Assembly (NCBI GenBank): GCA_947259405.1
Contig: CAMYLY010000002.1
Location: 62,001-126,000, forward strand
Source of the DNA: an uncultured Gemmatimonadales bacterium
GTDB lineage: Bacteria; Gemmatimonadota; Gemmatimonadetes; Gemmatimonadales; GWC2-71-9
DNA: 64,000 nt
Reading direction: 5' to 3'
Part shown: piece by piece, positions 19,754 through 29,668 of the stretch
Layout of the letters: every line of letters begins with the position of its first letter
How positions within the stretch are numbered: position 1 is the first letter of the stretch
Made by a program: the position numbers and the translations under genes
Notes under the pieces: generated by a model
What the model saw: only the letters and a program-made list of their open reading frames with translations
Databases searched by the model: none
What the model was told of the DNA's origin: nothing

Positions 19754-20971
19754 CTACAACCCCCTCGCGTCGTTGGCATCAAACACAAACTGCCCCCCCA
19801 GGATCGTTGCCACCACTTGGGCCTCGCTCGAAAGCACGGCCCCCACACTTGGGTCGCTCCCGGCACTCACATCCACTACGCATACGTCGCCTCGCCTCCC
19901 GGGGGTGAGCGATCCCGTCCTGTCGGCGATCCCGAGGGCAAGCGCCGCTTCGATCGTCACTAGCTCCAGCGCCCGATCCACCTCAATGCCGGCGAGTTCC
20001 TGGGCAGCCTTTGCCTCGGCCAGCACGTCCAGCGACTCGACACTCAAGAGTGAATCGGTTCCGAGCCCGACCCGTAGTCCAGCGTCCAATAGGCGCTGCA
20101 GGGGTGGGTCCCCATGTCCGTGGCGGCGGTTTGACCTCAGACAGGCGGCGACGGCCACATCGTGATCGACCATCAACTCGATGTCTTCCGCGTCGACCTG
20201 TACAACGTGGATGGCCAACAGATCCTCCCCCAAGAGCTTCAGATCCGCGGCAAAGGCGACCGCACTGCGTCGTGGGTCGGGGACGGCGAGGGATCGGGAC
20301 CGCCACTGGTCGGCAAATGGCCCTTGGCTCTGAGTGACAAAGGCGGTTTCGGCCGGAGATTCGGCCAGATGTCCCGCCAGTGGGACGGTCTCAGCGCGGG
20401 CGAATTCCACGACGCGACGGTAAAGCGGCTCGCTCACCGTGTAGGGAGCGTGCGGCGAGACCCCCAGTCTCACGCCGCTCCCGGCCACCTCACGGAGCTC
20501 GAGAACACGTCGCTGCACGTGGGCAAAGGTCGCATCGGCCAAGGCCGCATCCGGCCCAATGGCCTCGTGGTAGTACGTGCCCTGCCCACCGAGTTCGGTG
20601 AGCGCATAGACTGTCGCTCCGCTGGTCCCGGTATCGGCGACCGTGGTGATTCCCCACCTCCAAGCATCCTGCACTCCGCGTCGCGCGGCCTCAACGAACC
20701 TTTCGTCGCTCAAACGGTCTTTCGCATGACGCACCGACCGAATCCACTCCGCGAAGTCCTCCTCCGGTGGGTTGGCCTTCGCATCATGCAGTTCGAGGTG
20801 TGTATGCGCATTGATCAGCCCGGGCATCACCACACAACCCGGAAAGGTCCGATGCAGCGCGCCTTCGGGATGGGATAGGGATTCGTCGGGCCCAACGGCC
20901 TCTATCACTCCGTCGGCTCCGATGAGCACGGCGCCATCCTTGATGGTGGACCCGCTGGCGGACCACACCAC
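19754..20971 (-). CDS. Amidohydrolase family (chlorohydrolase / nucleoside deaminase-like) protein
   Basis: VVMPGLINAHTHLELHD, GVSPHAPYTVS, GLGTDSLLSVESLDVLAEAKAA; GTG start, exact start uncertain. Confidence 0.88.
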   Translation of the reverse strand: MVWSASGSTIKDGAVLIGADGVIEAVGPDESLSHPEGALHRTFPGCVVMPGLINAHTHLELHDAKANPPEEDFAEWIRSVRHAKDRLSDERFVEAARRGVQDAWRWGITTVADTGTSGATVYALTELGGQGTYYHEAIGPDAALADATFAHVQRRVLELREVAGSGVRLGVSPHAPYTVSEPLYRRVVEFARAETVPLAGHLAESPAETAFVTQSQGPFADQWRSRSLAVPDPRRSAVAFAADLKLLGEDLLAIHVVQVDAEDIELMVDHDVAVAACLRSNRRHGHGDPPLQRLLDAGLRVGLGTDSLLSVESLDVLAEAKAAQELAGIEVDRALELVTIEAALALGIADRTGSLTPGRRGDVCVVDVSAGSDPSVGAVLSSEAQVVATILGGQFVFDANDARGL

Positions 20972-21008
20972 CGGGGCGGTGAGACGAAGTGGCGTTCTGA
21001 CGGTCGCC

Positions 21009-23174
21009 CTACTGCTCAGGCGGAGGGTCCTCGTGCAGGTCGTCTGGAGGCGTGGTAATCCCCGGGATGAGACGGTTGTGGATCGGGCAAATTTCGGTTG
21101 GCTCCGTCCCCGGGAGGAACCACTCGAAGTACCGTACGTCCCGCGGGCAGAGTGGGTGGACCAGATACCCCGTAGTGTTGTCGATCTGTCGAGCGATGAG
21201 ACCCTCGGGTCGGCCCCAATCCTGGGGTGCGGCTCGGCGTTCGTACACCTCCGTCATGTACTGCGTCCATACGGGTGCCGCGAGACGACCGCCCTGCGCA
21301 TTCGCCTTGATCTTCCGTGGCTGGTCAAATCCGATCCAGACGGCGGTCACCAGCTCCGGCGTAAACCCGACGAACCAGACATCCGTCCCGTCGTTGGTCG
21401 TACCCGTCTTGCCCGCGGCGGGATGATGGAAGTTCCCCTGCGCCCACACAGGCGAAAACGCCGTCCCCCTCCGGATCACATCCCTCATCATGTTCGTCAC
21501 CAGCCACATGCGTTCGCGATCGATAATCGTCGTGCGTCGCGTTTGCGGTTCCCAGACGATATTCCCACGCGCGTCCTCAACTCGGAGTATCCCTAAAGGC
21601 GCTGCTTGCGCGCCGAGCGTCGAAAAGGCGGTATAGGCCGACGCCAGTTCGATCGGGACCAGGGACGCCGACCCGATGAACATCGACGGGAAGGAGGGAA
21701 TGCGCGTCGAGAACCCGAATCGAGACGCTTCACCCACAACGGCAGGCACGCCCAGTTCCAGACCGAGCTTGATCGCGATCAGATTCCGTGAGAGGTACAG
21801 GCCACGACGCATCGTCATCGGACCGTAGAACCTGTCGTCAAAGTTCTGTGGCTCCCATGGCATCGTGTCATTCTGCATGATGCTGATAGGTCCGTCGTCG
21901 ATCATGTAGCTCAGCGGGCGATTGGCACGCACGGCTGCGAGATACACGAAAGGCTTGAACGTCGATCCCGCTTGCCGCTCGGCGAGCGTCGCTCGGTTGT
22001 ATTCCGAGTCACTATAGTCGCGGCCCCCGACCATGGCTCGCACGTATCCGGAATCCGCGTCCAAGGTCACGACCGCTCCCTGGAGATACGGCGTTTCGGT
22101 GAGCTTTTCGCCCTCGACTCTCAGGCTGTCGAGATACTGTTGGTAGTTGACATGCCGGTACGGTCCCTCACCGCCCGCCTCGATGTACTGCAGTTGGGCT
22201 TCGAGTGCCCGTTCCGCCGCGAGCTGCATGTCCAGATCCAGCGTAGTGTAGACCCGGTAGCCTCGTTCGTAGATGGCGTTCCCCCACCGAGCGTACAGCT
22301 GTTGCCGCACCCATTCGACGAAGTACTGCGCGACATCGCCGTAGTCTTCGCGTGAGCTGACCTCCAACGGATAGGCCTTCCAGACCTCGGCCTCATCGCG
22401 TGTGAGATAGCCGTCATCACGCATCAAGTTCAACACGAGGTTGCGTCGTTGAATAGCGCGATCTGGATAGCGTCGCGGGTTGTAGTGCGCGGGGATGTTC
22501 GCGATTGCCGCCAGCAAGGCCGCTTCAGCTGGATTCAACGAACGTGCTGACTTGCCAAAGTACCGCTGCGCCCCGGCCTCGACGCCGTAGGCGCTTCCGC
22601 CGAGATAAATCTGGTTCAGGTAGAGCTCGAGGATCCGGTCTTTCGAGTATGTCTTTTCGAGCTCCAGCGCCACCTGGATCTCTTTGACCTTCCGCCGGAC
22701 GGTCTTCGTGCTCGGCAGCTGTTCCCGGAAGACATTTCGGGCCAGTTGCATGGTGATCGTGGAGAATCCCTCGACGTAGTCGAGTGCTAGGGCGACGCGC
22801 TTGGCTGCACCGAGAAAGCGGATGAGGTCCACACCCTTGTGTTGGTAGAACCGTTTGTCTTCGACCGCTAGAAACGCCGCACGTATGGTCGGGTCGATCT
22901 CGTCGAACGCGAGTACGGTCCGGCGTTCCACACCACGTTCCGTAATCAGACGTCCATCCGCCGCGTAGATCTTGAGCGCCTGGGTGGGTCGGTACGATTC
23001 GAGCACGCCAATCGAGGGACACGCCGCCCCCGCACAGGCCCGGGTCCACGACCCGTACAAGGCGCCGAACCCCAAGCCGCTCAAGCCGATCCCGGTGAGG
23101 AGAGCGAGCCAACGGGCACGTGGCGTCCACCGCGTCTTGATCCAGCCGAAGAGTCGGCGGAGCGATCGAGTCAT
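21009..23174 (-). CDS. Penicillin-binding protein 1A (transglycosylase/transpeptidase)
   Basis: AFLAVEDKRFYQHKGVDLIRFLGA, STITMQLARNVF, KEIQVALELEKTYSKDRILELYLNQIYLGG, AGSTFKPFVYLAA, AAGKTGTTNDGTDVWFVGFTPEL. Confidence 0.95.
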   Translation of the reverse strand: MTRSLRRLFGWIKTRWTPRARWLALLTGIGLSGLGFGALYGSWTRACAGAACPSIGVLESYRPTQALKIYAADGRLITERGVERRTVLAFDEIDPTIRAAFLAVEDKRFYQHKGVDLIRFLGAAKRVALALDYVEGFSTITMQLARNVFREQLPSTKTVRRKVKEIQVALELEKTYSKDRILELYLNQIYLGGSAYGVEAGAQRYFGKSARSLNPAEAALLAAIANIPAHYNPRRYPDRAIQRRNLVLNLMRDDGYLTRDEAEVWKAYPLEVSSREDYGDVAQYFVEWVRQQLYARWGNAIYERGYRVYTTLDLDMQLAAERALEAQLQYIEAGGEGPYRHVNYQQYLDSLRVEGEKLTETPYLQGAVVTLDADSGYVRAMVGGRDYSDSEYNRATLAERQAGSTFKPFVYLAAVRANRPLSYMIDDGPISIMQNDTMPWEPQNFDDRFYGPMTMRRGLYLSRNLIAIKLGLELGVPAVVGEASRFGFSTRIPSFPSMFIGSASLVPIELASAYTAFSTLGAQAAPLGILRVEDARGNIVWEPQTRRTTIIDRERMWLVTNMMRDVIRRGTAFSPVWAQGNFHHPAAGKTGTTNDGTDVWFVGFTPELVTAVWIGFDQPRKIKANAQGGRLAAPVWTQYMTEVYERRAAPQDWGRPEGLIARQIDNTTGYLVHPLCPRDVRYFEWFLPGTEPTEICPIHNRLIPGITTPPDDLHEDPPPEQ

Positions 23175-23258
23175 AGCTCCAAACTAGTGACCACTGTTTC
23201 CGCTTGCCACCACGAAAGCGGGTACGTAACCTTCGCCGCCGAGGCCTCCAGCACACCA

Positions 23259-24524
23259 ATGACCAACGCACTGCTCGACGAACTCCAATGGCGGGGTCTG
23301 ATCCACGATCAGACACCGAGCCTTGCCAGCCGCTTGGACCGCGACCCGATTACGGGGTACGTGGGGTTCGACCCAACAGCGCGCAGCCTTCAAGTTGGCA
23401 ACCTCGTTCCGGTCATGTTGCTCGCGCATCTCCAGCGTGCTGGGCACACCCCGATCGTGGTCGTGGGTGGCGGTACCGGGTTGATCGGGGACCCCAGCGG
23501 CAAGAGCGCGGAGCGCCCGCTGCTGCCCCCAGAGACGGTCGCCGAACACGTTGCTCTGCAGCGGAAGCAGTTTGAACGGTTTCTCGACTTCGCGCGCAGA
23601 CCGACCGGGGCGCAGATGGTGGACAACGCGGCTTGGTTGAACTCCCTGGAGCTCGTGCCGTTCCTGCGGGATATTGGCAAGCACTTCACCGTCGCGATGA
23701 TGCTCCAGAAGGAATCCGTCAAATCTCGGATGGCTGACGGTATCTCCTACACGGAATTCACCTACATGCTCCTTCAGGCATACGATTTTCTTCATCTCTA
23801 CCGCGAACACGGCTGTGAATTGCAGTTGGGGGGGACCGACCAGTGGGGCAACATCACAGCGGGCATCGAGTTGATCCGCCGTTTGGAGGGTGTCGAGGCG
23901 CACGGCCTGTCAGCACCGCTCTTGGCAACGGCCTCCGGGAAGAAATTTGGCAAGACGGAAGAGGGTGCGGTGTGGCTCGACGCCAAAATGACGTCGCCCT
24001 ACAAGTTCTACCAGTTTTGGATCAATACCGACGATCGCGATGTCGAGCGTCTGCTCAAGATCTTCACGTTCCTTTCGCAAGAGGTCATCCGCGACCTGAT
24101 CGTTGACCACAAGCGTGATCAAAGCCGACGTGAGGCGCAACGCACACTCGCATTCGACGTGACCGAACGGGTCCATGGCACCGAAGCCGCCAGCCGAGCG
24201 CGAGAGGCCTCTGCCATTCTCTTCGGAGAACTCGACCCGCGCACAGCCGGCGCCGCGACCTGGGAAACGCTAATGGCTGAACTCCCTCATGCCGAGGTCG
24301 AACTCGGACCGGGACTGCCCAACGTGGAGTTTGTGGCAGCACTCGGCCTTGCGAAGTCGAAGGGTGAAGCGCGACGACTGCTGTCCCAAGGCGGGATCTA
24401 TCGCAATGGTGAAAAACTGACACTCGATGGTGAAACGACGCCCGCCGAAGTCCTTGCGGACAACTACATCTGGGTGCGAAGGGGAAAGAAGACCGACGCG
24501 ATCGCGTTCATTCCAACCTCCTGA
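23259..24524 (+). CDS. tyrS: Tyrosyl-tRNA synthetase
   Basis: YVGFDPTARSLQVGNLVPVMLLAHLQRAGH, QLGGTDQWGNITAGIELIRR, KKFGKTEEGAVWLD. ATG at 23259. Confidence 0.95.
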   Translation: MTNALLDELQWRGLIHDQTPSLASRLDRDPITGYVGFDPTARSLQVGNLVPVMLLAHLQRAGHTPIVVVGGGTGLIGDPSGKSAERPLLPPETVAEHVALQRKQFERFLDFARRPTGAQMVDNAAWLNSLELVPFLRDIGKHFTVAMMLQKESVKSRMADGISYTEFTYMLLQAYDFLHLYREHGCELQLGGTDQWGNITAGIELIRRLEGVEAHGLSAPLLATASGKKFGKTEEGAVWLDAKMTSPYKFYQFWINTDDRDVERLLKIFTFLSQEVIRDLIVDHKRDQSRREAQRTLAFDVTERVHGTEAASRAREASAILFGELDPRTAGAATWETLMAELPHAEVELGPGLPNVEFVAALGLAKSKGEARRLLSQGGIYRNGEKLTLDGETTPAEVLADNYIWVRRGKKTDAIAFIPTS

Positions 24525-24927
24525 TCTGAGCCGCCAAGGTATCGAGCCCAGAACGATCCGCTTCCTTCGGGTACCCCGCAGGGAATCGTAGCCCAAACGC
24601 GTCCTCATCAAACCTGGGTAGTACGTGCAGATGGAGGTGGAACACCTCCTGCCCGGCAGCAGCGCCGTTCGCGGTCCAGACGTTGAAGCCGGTTCCACCA
24701 GCCACCCGCATCACCCGTGGCGCAAGCCGTTGGGCGACCGCCATCAAGTGCCCGGCGACATCCGGAGGACAGTCAAGAAGATCGGCGACATGCGTTCGGG
24801 GCACGATCAGAGTGTGGCCTTTGTGAACGGGGAACAAGTCGAGGAACCCCACCGCGACGTCGTCTTCATAGACCAATGAGGCGGGTGCGGTCCCGCTCGC
24901 AATCGCACAGAAGATGCACTCCGACAT
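24508..24927 (-). CDS. HIT (histidine triad) family protein
   Basis: CIFCAIASGTAPASLVYEDD, HKGHTLIVPRTHV, VFHLHLHVLPR (HxHxH). Confidence 0.93.
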   Translation of the reverse strand: MSECIFCAIASGTAPASLVYEDDVAVGFLDLFPVHKGHTLIVPRTHVADLLDCPPDVAGHLMAVAQRLAPRVMRVAGGTGFNVWTANGAAAGQEVFHLHLHVLPRFDEDAFGLRFPAGYPKEADRSGLDTLAAQIRRLE

Positions 24928-26714
24928 CAGGTAACCCCGTGGAGGCGCTGATACGCGCCCCCGGCGACCATGAGATCATGATGCGCGCCCTCCTCGACTA
25001 CGCAACCGTTTTCCAGGACCACAATCCGATCAGCCCGCGCGACCGTGGAGAGGCGATGGGCGATGACCACAACGGTGCGGTTCTCGAGCAAGTGCTGGAT
25101 GGCATCCTGCACAAGCTGTTCGGCCTCAGGGTCGAGGTTGGACGTTGCCTCGTCGAGGATCAGAATTGGTGCGTCGCGCAGCAGCGCACGTGCAATCGCG
25201 AGCCGCTGGCGTTCGCCCCCCGACAGCCCGACCCCGCGCTCTCCCACGCGCGTATCGTACCCGTGCGGAAGGCGCGCAATGAACTCGTGCGCATTGGCGG
25301 CGCGTGCTGCAGTTTCGATCGCCGACATCGACGCACCCGCTTGATCACCGTAGGCGATATTGGCTCGGACAGAGTCATTAAAGAGCACCGTCTCCTGACT
25401 CACGATGCCCATGGCACGCCGCAATGACTGTCTCGTGAATCGACCGATGGGCATTCCGTCCAGGAGGACATCACCGCGCTGCGCGTCGATGAATCGTGGC
25501 AGGAGGTCCACCACCGTGGACTTGCCCGCACCCGAGGGCCCCACGATCGCAACGACCTCGCCCACCCCCACCCGAATCGACACGTCACGCAGCACCCAGC
25601 GATCCGCCTGGTACGCGAACCACACGCGCTCAAACTGGATCTCCCGTGCGAGATCCGTGAAGCTGGCCCCTACCCCACGGTCAACCTCGTCAGAGGGCAC
25701 GTCGAGTAAGGCGAATACTCGATTGGCCGCGCTCAACGCGTGTTCGGCCATTGCCGGAAACTGGGACAACCGCTTCACGGGCGACAAGAGCCGGAGCGCA
25801 ATCGCCACGAAGGTCACGAACACCGCGGGCTGGAGCCCGCCCAGACCGGCGCTTCCGCCGGCAACCGCGACGACCAGTAGCATGATCACCGCCGCACCCA
25901 ACGTCTCGCTCAGTGGACCCGCGAGCTCGGCGAAGCGACCCGCTTCCACCGACGATCGCAGGTGCCGGTCAGCCGTGGCATCGAGCCGTGCCTGCTCATA
26001 CGATTCGGCCCGATGCGCTTTCACAACCCGAGCCCCCTGCACCGTCTCCGCGACGACGGCCGTCATCTCGCCGCGCTCGAATACCGCGGCTTGAGATCGA
26101 CGCCGCACCTGGGAAAGGACTGGGCGCAGTGTGAACACAACGACCGGCGCGATCAGAAGAACGACAAGCGTCAATCGCCACGACAAGAACCACAGAATGC
26201 TCAGATAGACCAACGCGAGCAGCACGTGCCGGATCGTGGCAACGAAGGTCGCCGACACGAGCGTTTTTGCCTGATCGACATCCGCCATCACCGTACTGAC
26301 GACGTGGCCGCCCTTTGTATCCCGATACCGTGCTAGCGGGTGCTCCAGGACACGGCCAAACACGTCGCGCCGGAGATCGCGCGCGACCTGGTCCTGGATT
26401 CGCCTGCTCATGAACCCGGTCACGTATACCGCGACGTTCTTAGCAGCCACCGTCGCCAGGATCAACAGGACGACGTTGCGAAGCGCGGCGGTACGGTCCG
26501 CCGACAACAGGCCACCCACCACCGCGGACACGATTCGTTCTACCGCGCTCGGCGGACCCGCGGCGCCCGCGTCGAAAAGGAGTTGGAGAAACGGGATGAG
26601 CAGCGCCATCATGAACCCGTCCAGCACGGACGAAATGACGGCGGCTCCAAGACTGACGGCGAACGCGACGCGGTAGGGTCGTGCGTACGCCAGCAACCTG
26701 CTACTACGGCTCAC
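24927..26714 (-). CDS. ABC transporter ATP-binding protein/permease (MsbA/lipid-exporter-like)
   Basis: Six-TM-like N-terminus, VAIVGPSGAGKSTVVDLL, VGLSGGERQRLAIARALLRDAPILILDEATSNLD. Confidence 0.94.
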   Translation of the reverse strand: MSRSSRLLAYARPYRVAFAVSLGAAVISSVLDGFMMALLIPFLQLLFDAGAAGPPSAVERIVSAVVGGLLSADRTAALRNVVLLILATVAAKNVAVYVTGFMSRRIQDQVARDLRRDVFGRVLEHPLARYRDTKGGHVVSTVMADVDQAKTLVSATFVATIRHVLLALVYLSILWFLSWRLTLVVLLIAPVVVFTLRPVLSQVRRRSQAAVFERGEMTAVVAETVQGARVVKAHRAESYEQARLDATADRHLRSSVEAGRFAELAGPLSETLGAAVIMLLVVAVAGGSAGLGGLQPAVFVTFVAIALRLLSPVKRLSQFPAMAEHALSAANRVFALLDVPSDEVDRGVGASFTDLAREIQFERVWFAYQADRWVLRDVSIRVGVGEVVAIVGPSGAGKSTVVDLLPRFIDAQRGDVLLDGMPIGRFTRQSLRRAMGIVSQETVLFNDSVRANIAYGDQAGASMSAIETAARAANAHEFIARLPHGYDTRVGERGVGLSGGERQRLAIARALLRDAPILILDEATSNLDPEAEQLVQDAIQHLLENRTVVVIAHRLSTVARADRIVVLENGCVVEEGAHHDLMVAGGAYQRLHGVT

Positions 26715-28282
26715 GTGCGATCGCGACGTGGCGAGAGCAGCGCTACGGGAAGAATGAGTTCCTCTGGCGTGACGCCTCCGTGCAGAAACGCGCCACGATA
26801 CCGCGCCTGATACTCGCGCAGCTTGGTGGGATACACGAAGAACCGATCACCGGTTGCCAGCAGCAGCCGTACGCCCAATCGCATGGAAGGGAGGCCCCAT
26901 GCGGCAAGGTTATCCACCAGGATCGCCGAATCCGACTTCTCGGGACGAAGATCCTCGCCAAACTTGTAGCGTAGATTGGCCGTCGCATCGCGCTTCGCAT
27001 ACACAGTCGCCGGTGACTTGCAGTGGATCGACCCATGATCCGTCGTCAACAACACGGGCACACCGCGGCGCTCCGCTTCCTTCAGGCACGTGAAGAGCGG
27101 CGAGTCGTCGAACCACGTGCGCGTGACGGCCCGCAAGGCCTGCGAATCGCGGGCGACCTCGTAGAGAATCGCATTCTCCGCGCGTCCGTGGGTGAGCTGA
27201 TCGACGAAATTGAAGACCAACGCCGTGACGCCGGGTTGCGAGAGATACCCGGGAACACGCCGTACGAGGGCCTCGCCATCTCCGGCCGTCGTGATCTTCT
27301 CGTAGCGAACCGGCACGCGCTCCCCGCACAAGTCTTCGAGCTGGACTCGCAGAAGGTCCGCCTCGTGCGCATTCAAGCTCTCGTCGTCGCGCTCGCCCCA
27401 CCACTCAGGATGGCGCTCTTTGATCTCGACCGGAAAGAGACCCGAAAAAATCGCATTCCGCGAATAGGGGGTCGCACTAGGGAGAATACTGACGTAGTAC
27501 GATTCTTCGAGGTCGAAGAGCTCCGTGATAGTTGGCTTCAGCAATTCCCATTGATCGAGGCGCAGGCAGTCCACTACCACAAACAACACGCTCTGGTGGG
27601 CTGAGATGAGTGGCACGAGAAACTCACTGCAGACGTCAACTGAGAGCGGCGGACGGTCCTGATCCGGTCGAGCCAGCCACTCCGGGTACTTCGACTCGAT
27701 GAAGTCCGCAAAGTCATCATGCAGGCTGGCTTCGAAACCATGAAGGGCGTCCTTCAGTCCCGTTTCGTCGCCCTGGCCCAGCCGCGCGTCCCACTGAAAC
27801 ATCTCGACCGCCACTTCGATCCACTCACGCCAGCCCAGATCGCTCCCGCGGCGTTGTTCGAGCTCACGAAATCGCGTAACGAAATCCCGCGCGAGCCGCT
27901 GCTGACGAATGCGATCGCCTTCCAGAAGGCGCGTGACGACCGTGAGGACCTGACGGGGGTTGACGGGCTTGACCAGGTAGTCGTCCAGCTCGATGCCAAT
28001 AGCCTCGCGCATCGTCGTGGGCTCCTCACTCTTGGTCACCATGACCACCGGGACGGCGGGATCGATTCCCCGGATTTCGTTCACTAGGTCCAGGCCACGA
28101 CGACCTGGCATTTGTTCGTCGAGCAGGATCACGCCGTACGGCTGGCGGCGCAGCAACGCAATCGCATCATCGCCGTGCGCGGCCTGCTCGACATCGTATC
28201 CCTGCTCTTTGAGGAAGAGCACGTGGGCACCCAACGATTCGACTTCGTCGTCGACCCACAAGACGGTCTTCGGGCGTGGCAT
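26711..28282 (-). CDS. PorX-like protein: CheY receiver domain fused to PglZ domain
   Basis: VLWVDDEVESLGAHVLFLKEQGYDVEQA...GVILLDEQMPG receiver; FVVVDCLRLDQW, SILPSATPYSRNAIFSGLFP, VLLTTDHGSIHCKSPATVYAKRDATANLRYKFGEDL typical of PorX PglZ domains. Confidence 0.88.
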   Translation of the reverse strand: MPRPKTVLWVDDEVESLGAHVLFLKEQGYDVEQAAHGDDAIALLRRQPYGVILLDEQMPGRRGLDLVNEIRGIDPAVPVVMVTKSEEPTTMREAIGIELDDYLVKPVNPRQVLTVVTRLLEGDRIRQQRLARDFVTRFRELEQRRGSDLGWREWIEVAVEMFQWDARLGQGDETGLKDALHGFEASLHDDFADFIESKYPEWLARPDQDRPPLSVDVCSEFLVPLISAHQSVLFVVVDCLRLDQWELLKPTITELFDLEESYYVSILPSATPYSRNAIFSGLFPVEIKERHPEWWGERDDESLNAHEADLLRVQLEDLCGERVPVRYEKITTAGDGEALVRRVPGYLSQPGVTALVFNFVDQLTHGRAENAILYEVARDSQALRAVTRTWFDDSPLFTCLKEAERRGVPVLLTTDHGSIHCKSPATVYAKRDATANLRYKFGEDLRPEKSDSAILVDNLAAWGLPSMRLGVRLLLATGDRFFVYPTKLREYQARYRGAFLHGGVTPEELILPVALLSPRRDRT

Positions 28283-28383
28283 GTCGTAAAGCTAGTCGCG
28301 CGCGCAACTTCCAACCACGCTGGCCACCCATTGGTGCATCATTACATTCTGACGGATACAAGGCAGGACCGCGTGGAGACGTC

Positions 28384-28782
28384 GTGACAGACCAATTCCT
28401 TCGGGCCGAAGACCGTTTACTCTCAGCGATGGCGAAGTCGGTCCGCGGCCCAAAGCGGAACGGGTTGTACGCACTCTGGCTCTTCGTGCGCCAATGTGAC
28501 GGCTACCTGCCGCCGAAGCGTGTCTCCGCGCAGGCCAATCGGCAGCGCCTCGAAGGCCTCGAGCGACGGCTGAGCAGCTTGTCGCTTCCGGCATCCTTGC
28601 GTCGGGCGATGACCGGTGCGCTCCGCGAGCTCGGGAGGGACTCACAGCCGGACATCACCCTGGCACTCCATCATCTCGTCGCCGCGGCGCAGGAGGCACT
28701 CGGCACCGAGGCGGCTGGCGCCATCGAATCTGCGACGAACCGAGTCCGAGTAGTTGAAAGCGAGACCCAAAGGAGCGCATGA
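28384..28782 (+). CDS. Hypothetical protein upstream of DnaB-CTD ATPase
   Basis: 132 aa from GTG at 28384 (MTDQFLRAEDRLLSAMAKSVRG...), 4-nt overlap with the next gene. Confidence 0.55.
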   Translation: MTDQFLRAEDRLLSAMAKSVRGPKRNGLYALWLFVRQCDGYLPPKRVSAQANRQRLEGLERRLSSLSLPASLRRAMTGALRELGRDSQPDITLALHHLVAAAQEALGTEAAGAIESATNRVRVVESETQRSA

Positions 28783-29639
28783 GCACACCGAGGCGTATCC
28801 CACGGGATTCTCTCGCGAACGTGATCCGACAGGTTGACGCACTTCCGGAGGGCGAAATCGCTCCCGATACCGTCCCGACCGGCTTTGCCTCGCTCGATCG
28901 CGTCGTCGGAGGCGGGCTACGCAAGCGGGATCTGGTCGTGCTGGGTGGAGACGTGGGATCTGGGAAGTCAGCGCTCGCACTGGCGTTCGCCCTGCGGGCC
29001 GCGGCACAAGACCGCCGCGTCGCGTTCTTCTCCGGCGAGATGGACGAGGATCGACTCATGGAACGCGCGCTCGCCATCGATGCTCGCGTGACGATCGACG
29101 ACATGCGCCAAGGCAAACTCGCGGATGAATGGCGTGCGCAGGTGGGTGCAGCCGCATTGCGTCTTCGCGACGTGCCCCTGAGTGTGTTTCCGATGGTGGG
29201 CCGACAGTTCGACGACGTGCTCGCCGCGGCGTGGAACGAACGACCCGAACTGATCGTAGTCGACTACCTCCAACTCCTCCCGCCCCCAGCTCAGCGCGCC
29301 ACACTCGACGAAGACACGGCAGCGTCGATTCGAGCACTCAAGGCGTTGGCGCTTGACCGTGACATCGCCTGCCTCGCGGTGGCGCAACTGCCAGGCTTCA
29401 ACCCGAATAGGAATGACCCTCGCCCCGAACTAGACGACTTCGGCGCTCTGGGATCGGTAAAGCAGATTGGCGATTTGGTGCTCGCCATCTTCCGAGAAGA
29501 GATGTACAACCCGGGCGGAGGTGTGGAAGGCGCCACCGAACTCATCGTGGCCAAGAACCGAAACGGACCAACGGGGTTCATCGACCTCTATTTCCACCAT
29601 AACTGCATGCGCTTCGAGGACATGCTCGATCCTGAATAG
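28779..29639 (+). CDS. DnaB C-terminal-domain-only RecA-fold ATPase
   Basis: VPTGFASLDRVVGGGLRKRDLVVLGGDVGSGKSALALAFAL, ELIVVDYLQLL, VKQIGDLVLAIFREEMYNPG, ELIVAKNRNGPTGFIDLYFH; no DnaB N-terminal domain. Confidence 0.85.
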   Translation: MSTPRRIPRDSLANVIRQVDALPEGEIAPDTVPTGFASLDRVVGGGLRKRDLVVLGGDVGSGKSALALAFALRAAAQDRRVAFFSGEMDEDRLMERALAIDARVTIDDMRQGKLADEWRAQVGAAALRLRDVPLSVFPMVGRQFDDVLAAAWNERPELIVVDYLQLLPPPAQRATLDEDTAASIRALKALALDRDIACLAVAQLPGFNPNRNDPRPELDDFGALGSVKQIGDLVLAIFREEMYNPGGGVEGATELIVAKNRNGPTGFIDLYFHHNCMRFEDMLDPE

Positions 29640-29668
29640 ACCTCCGGAAGGAAGACTAGCGTGGTTGC

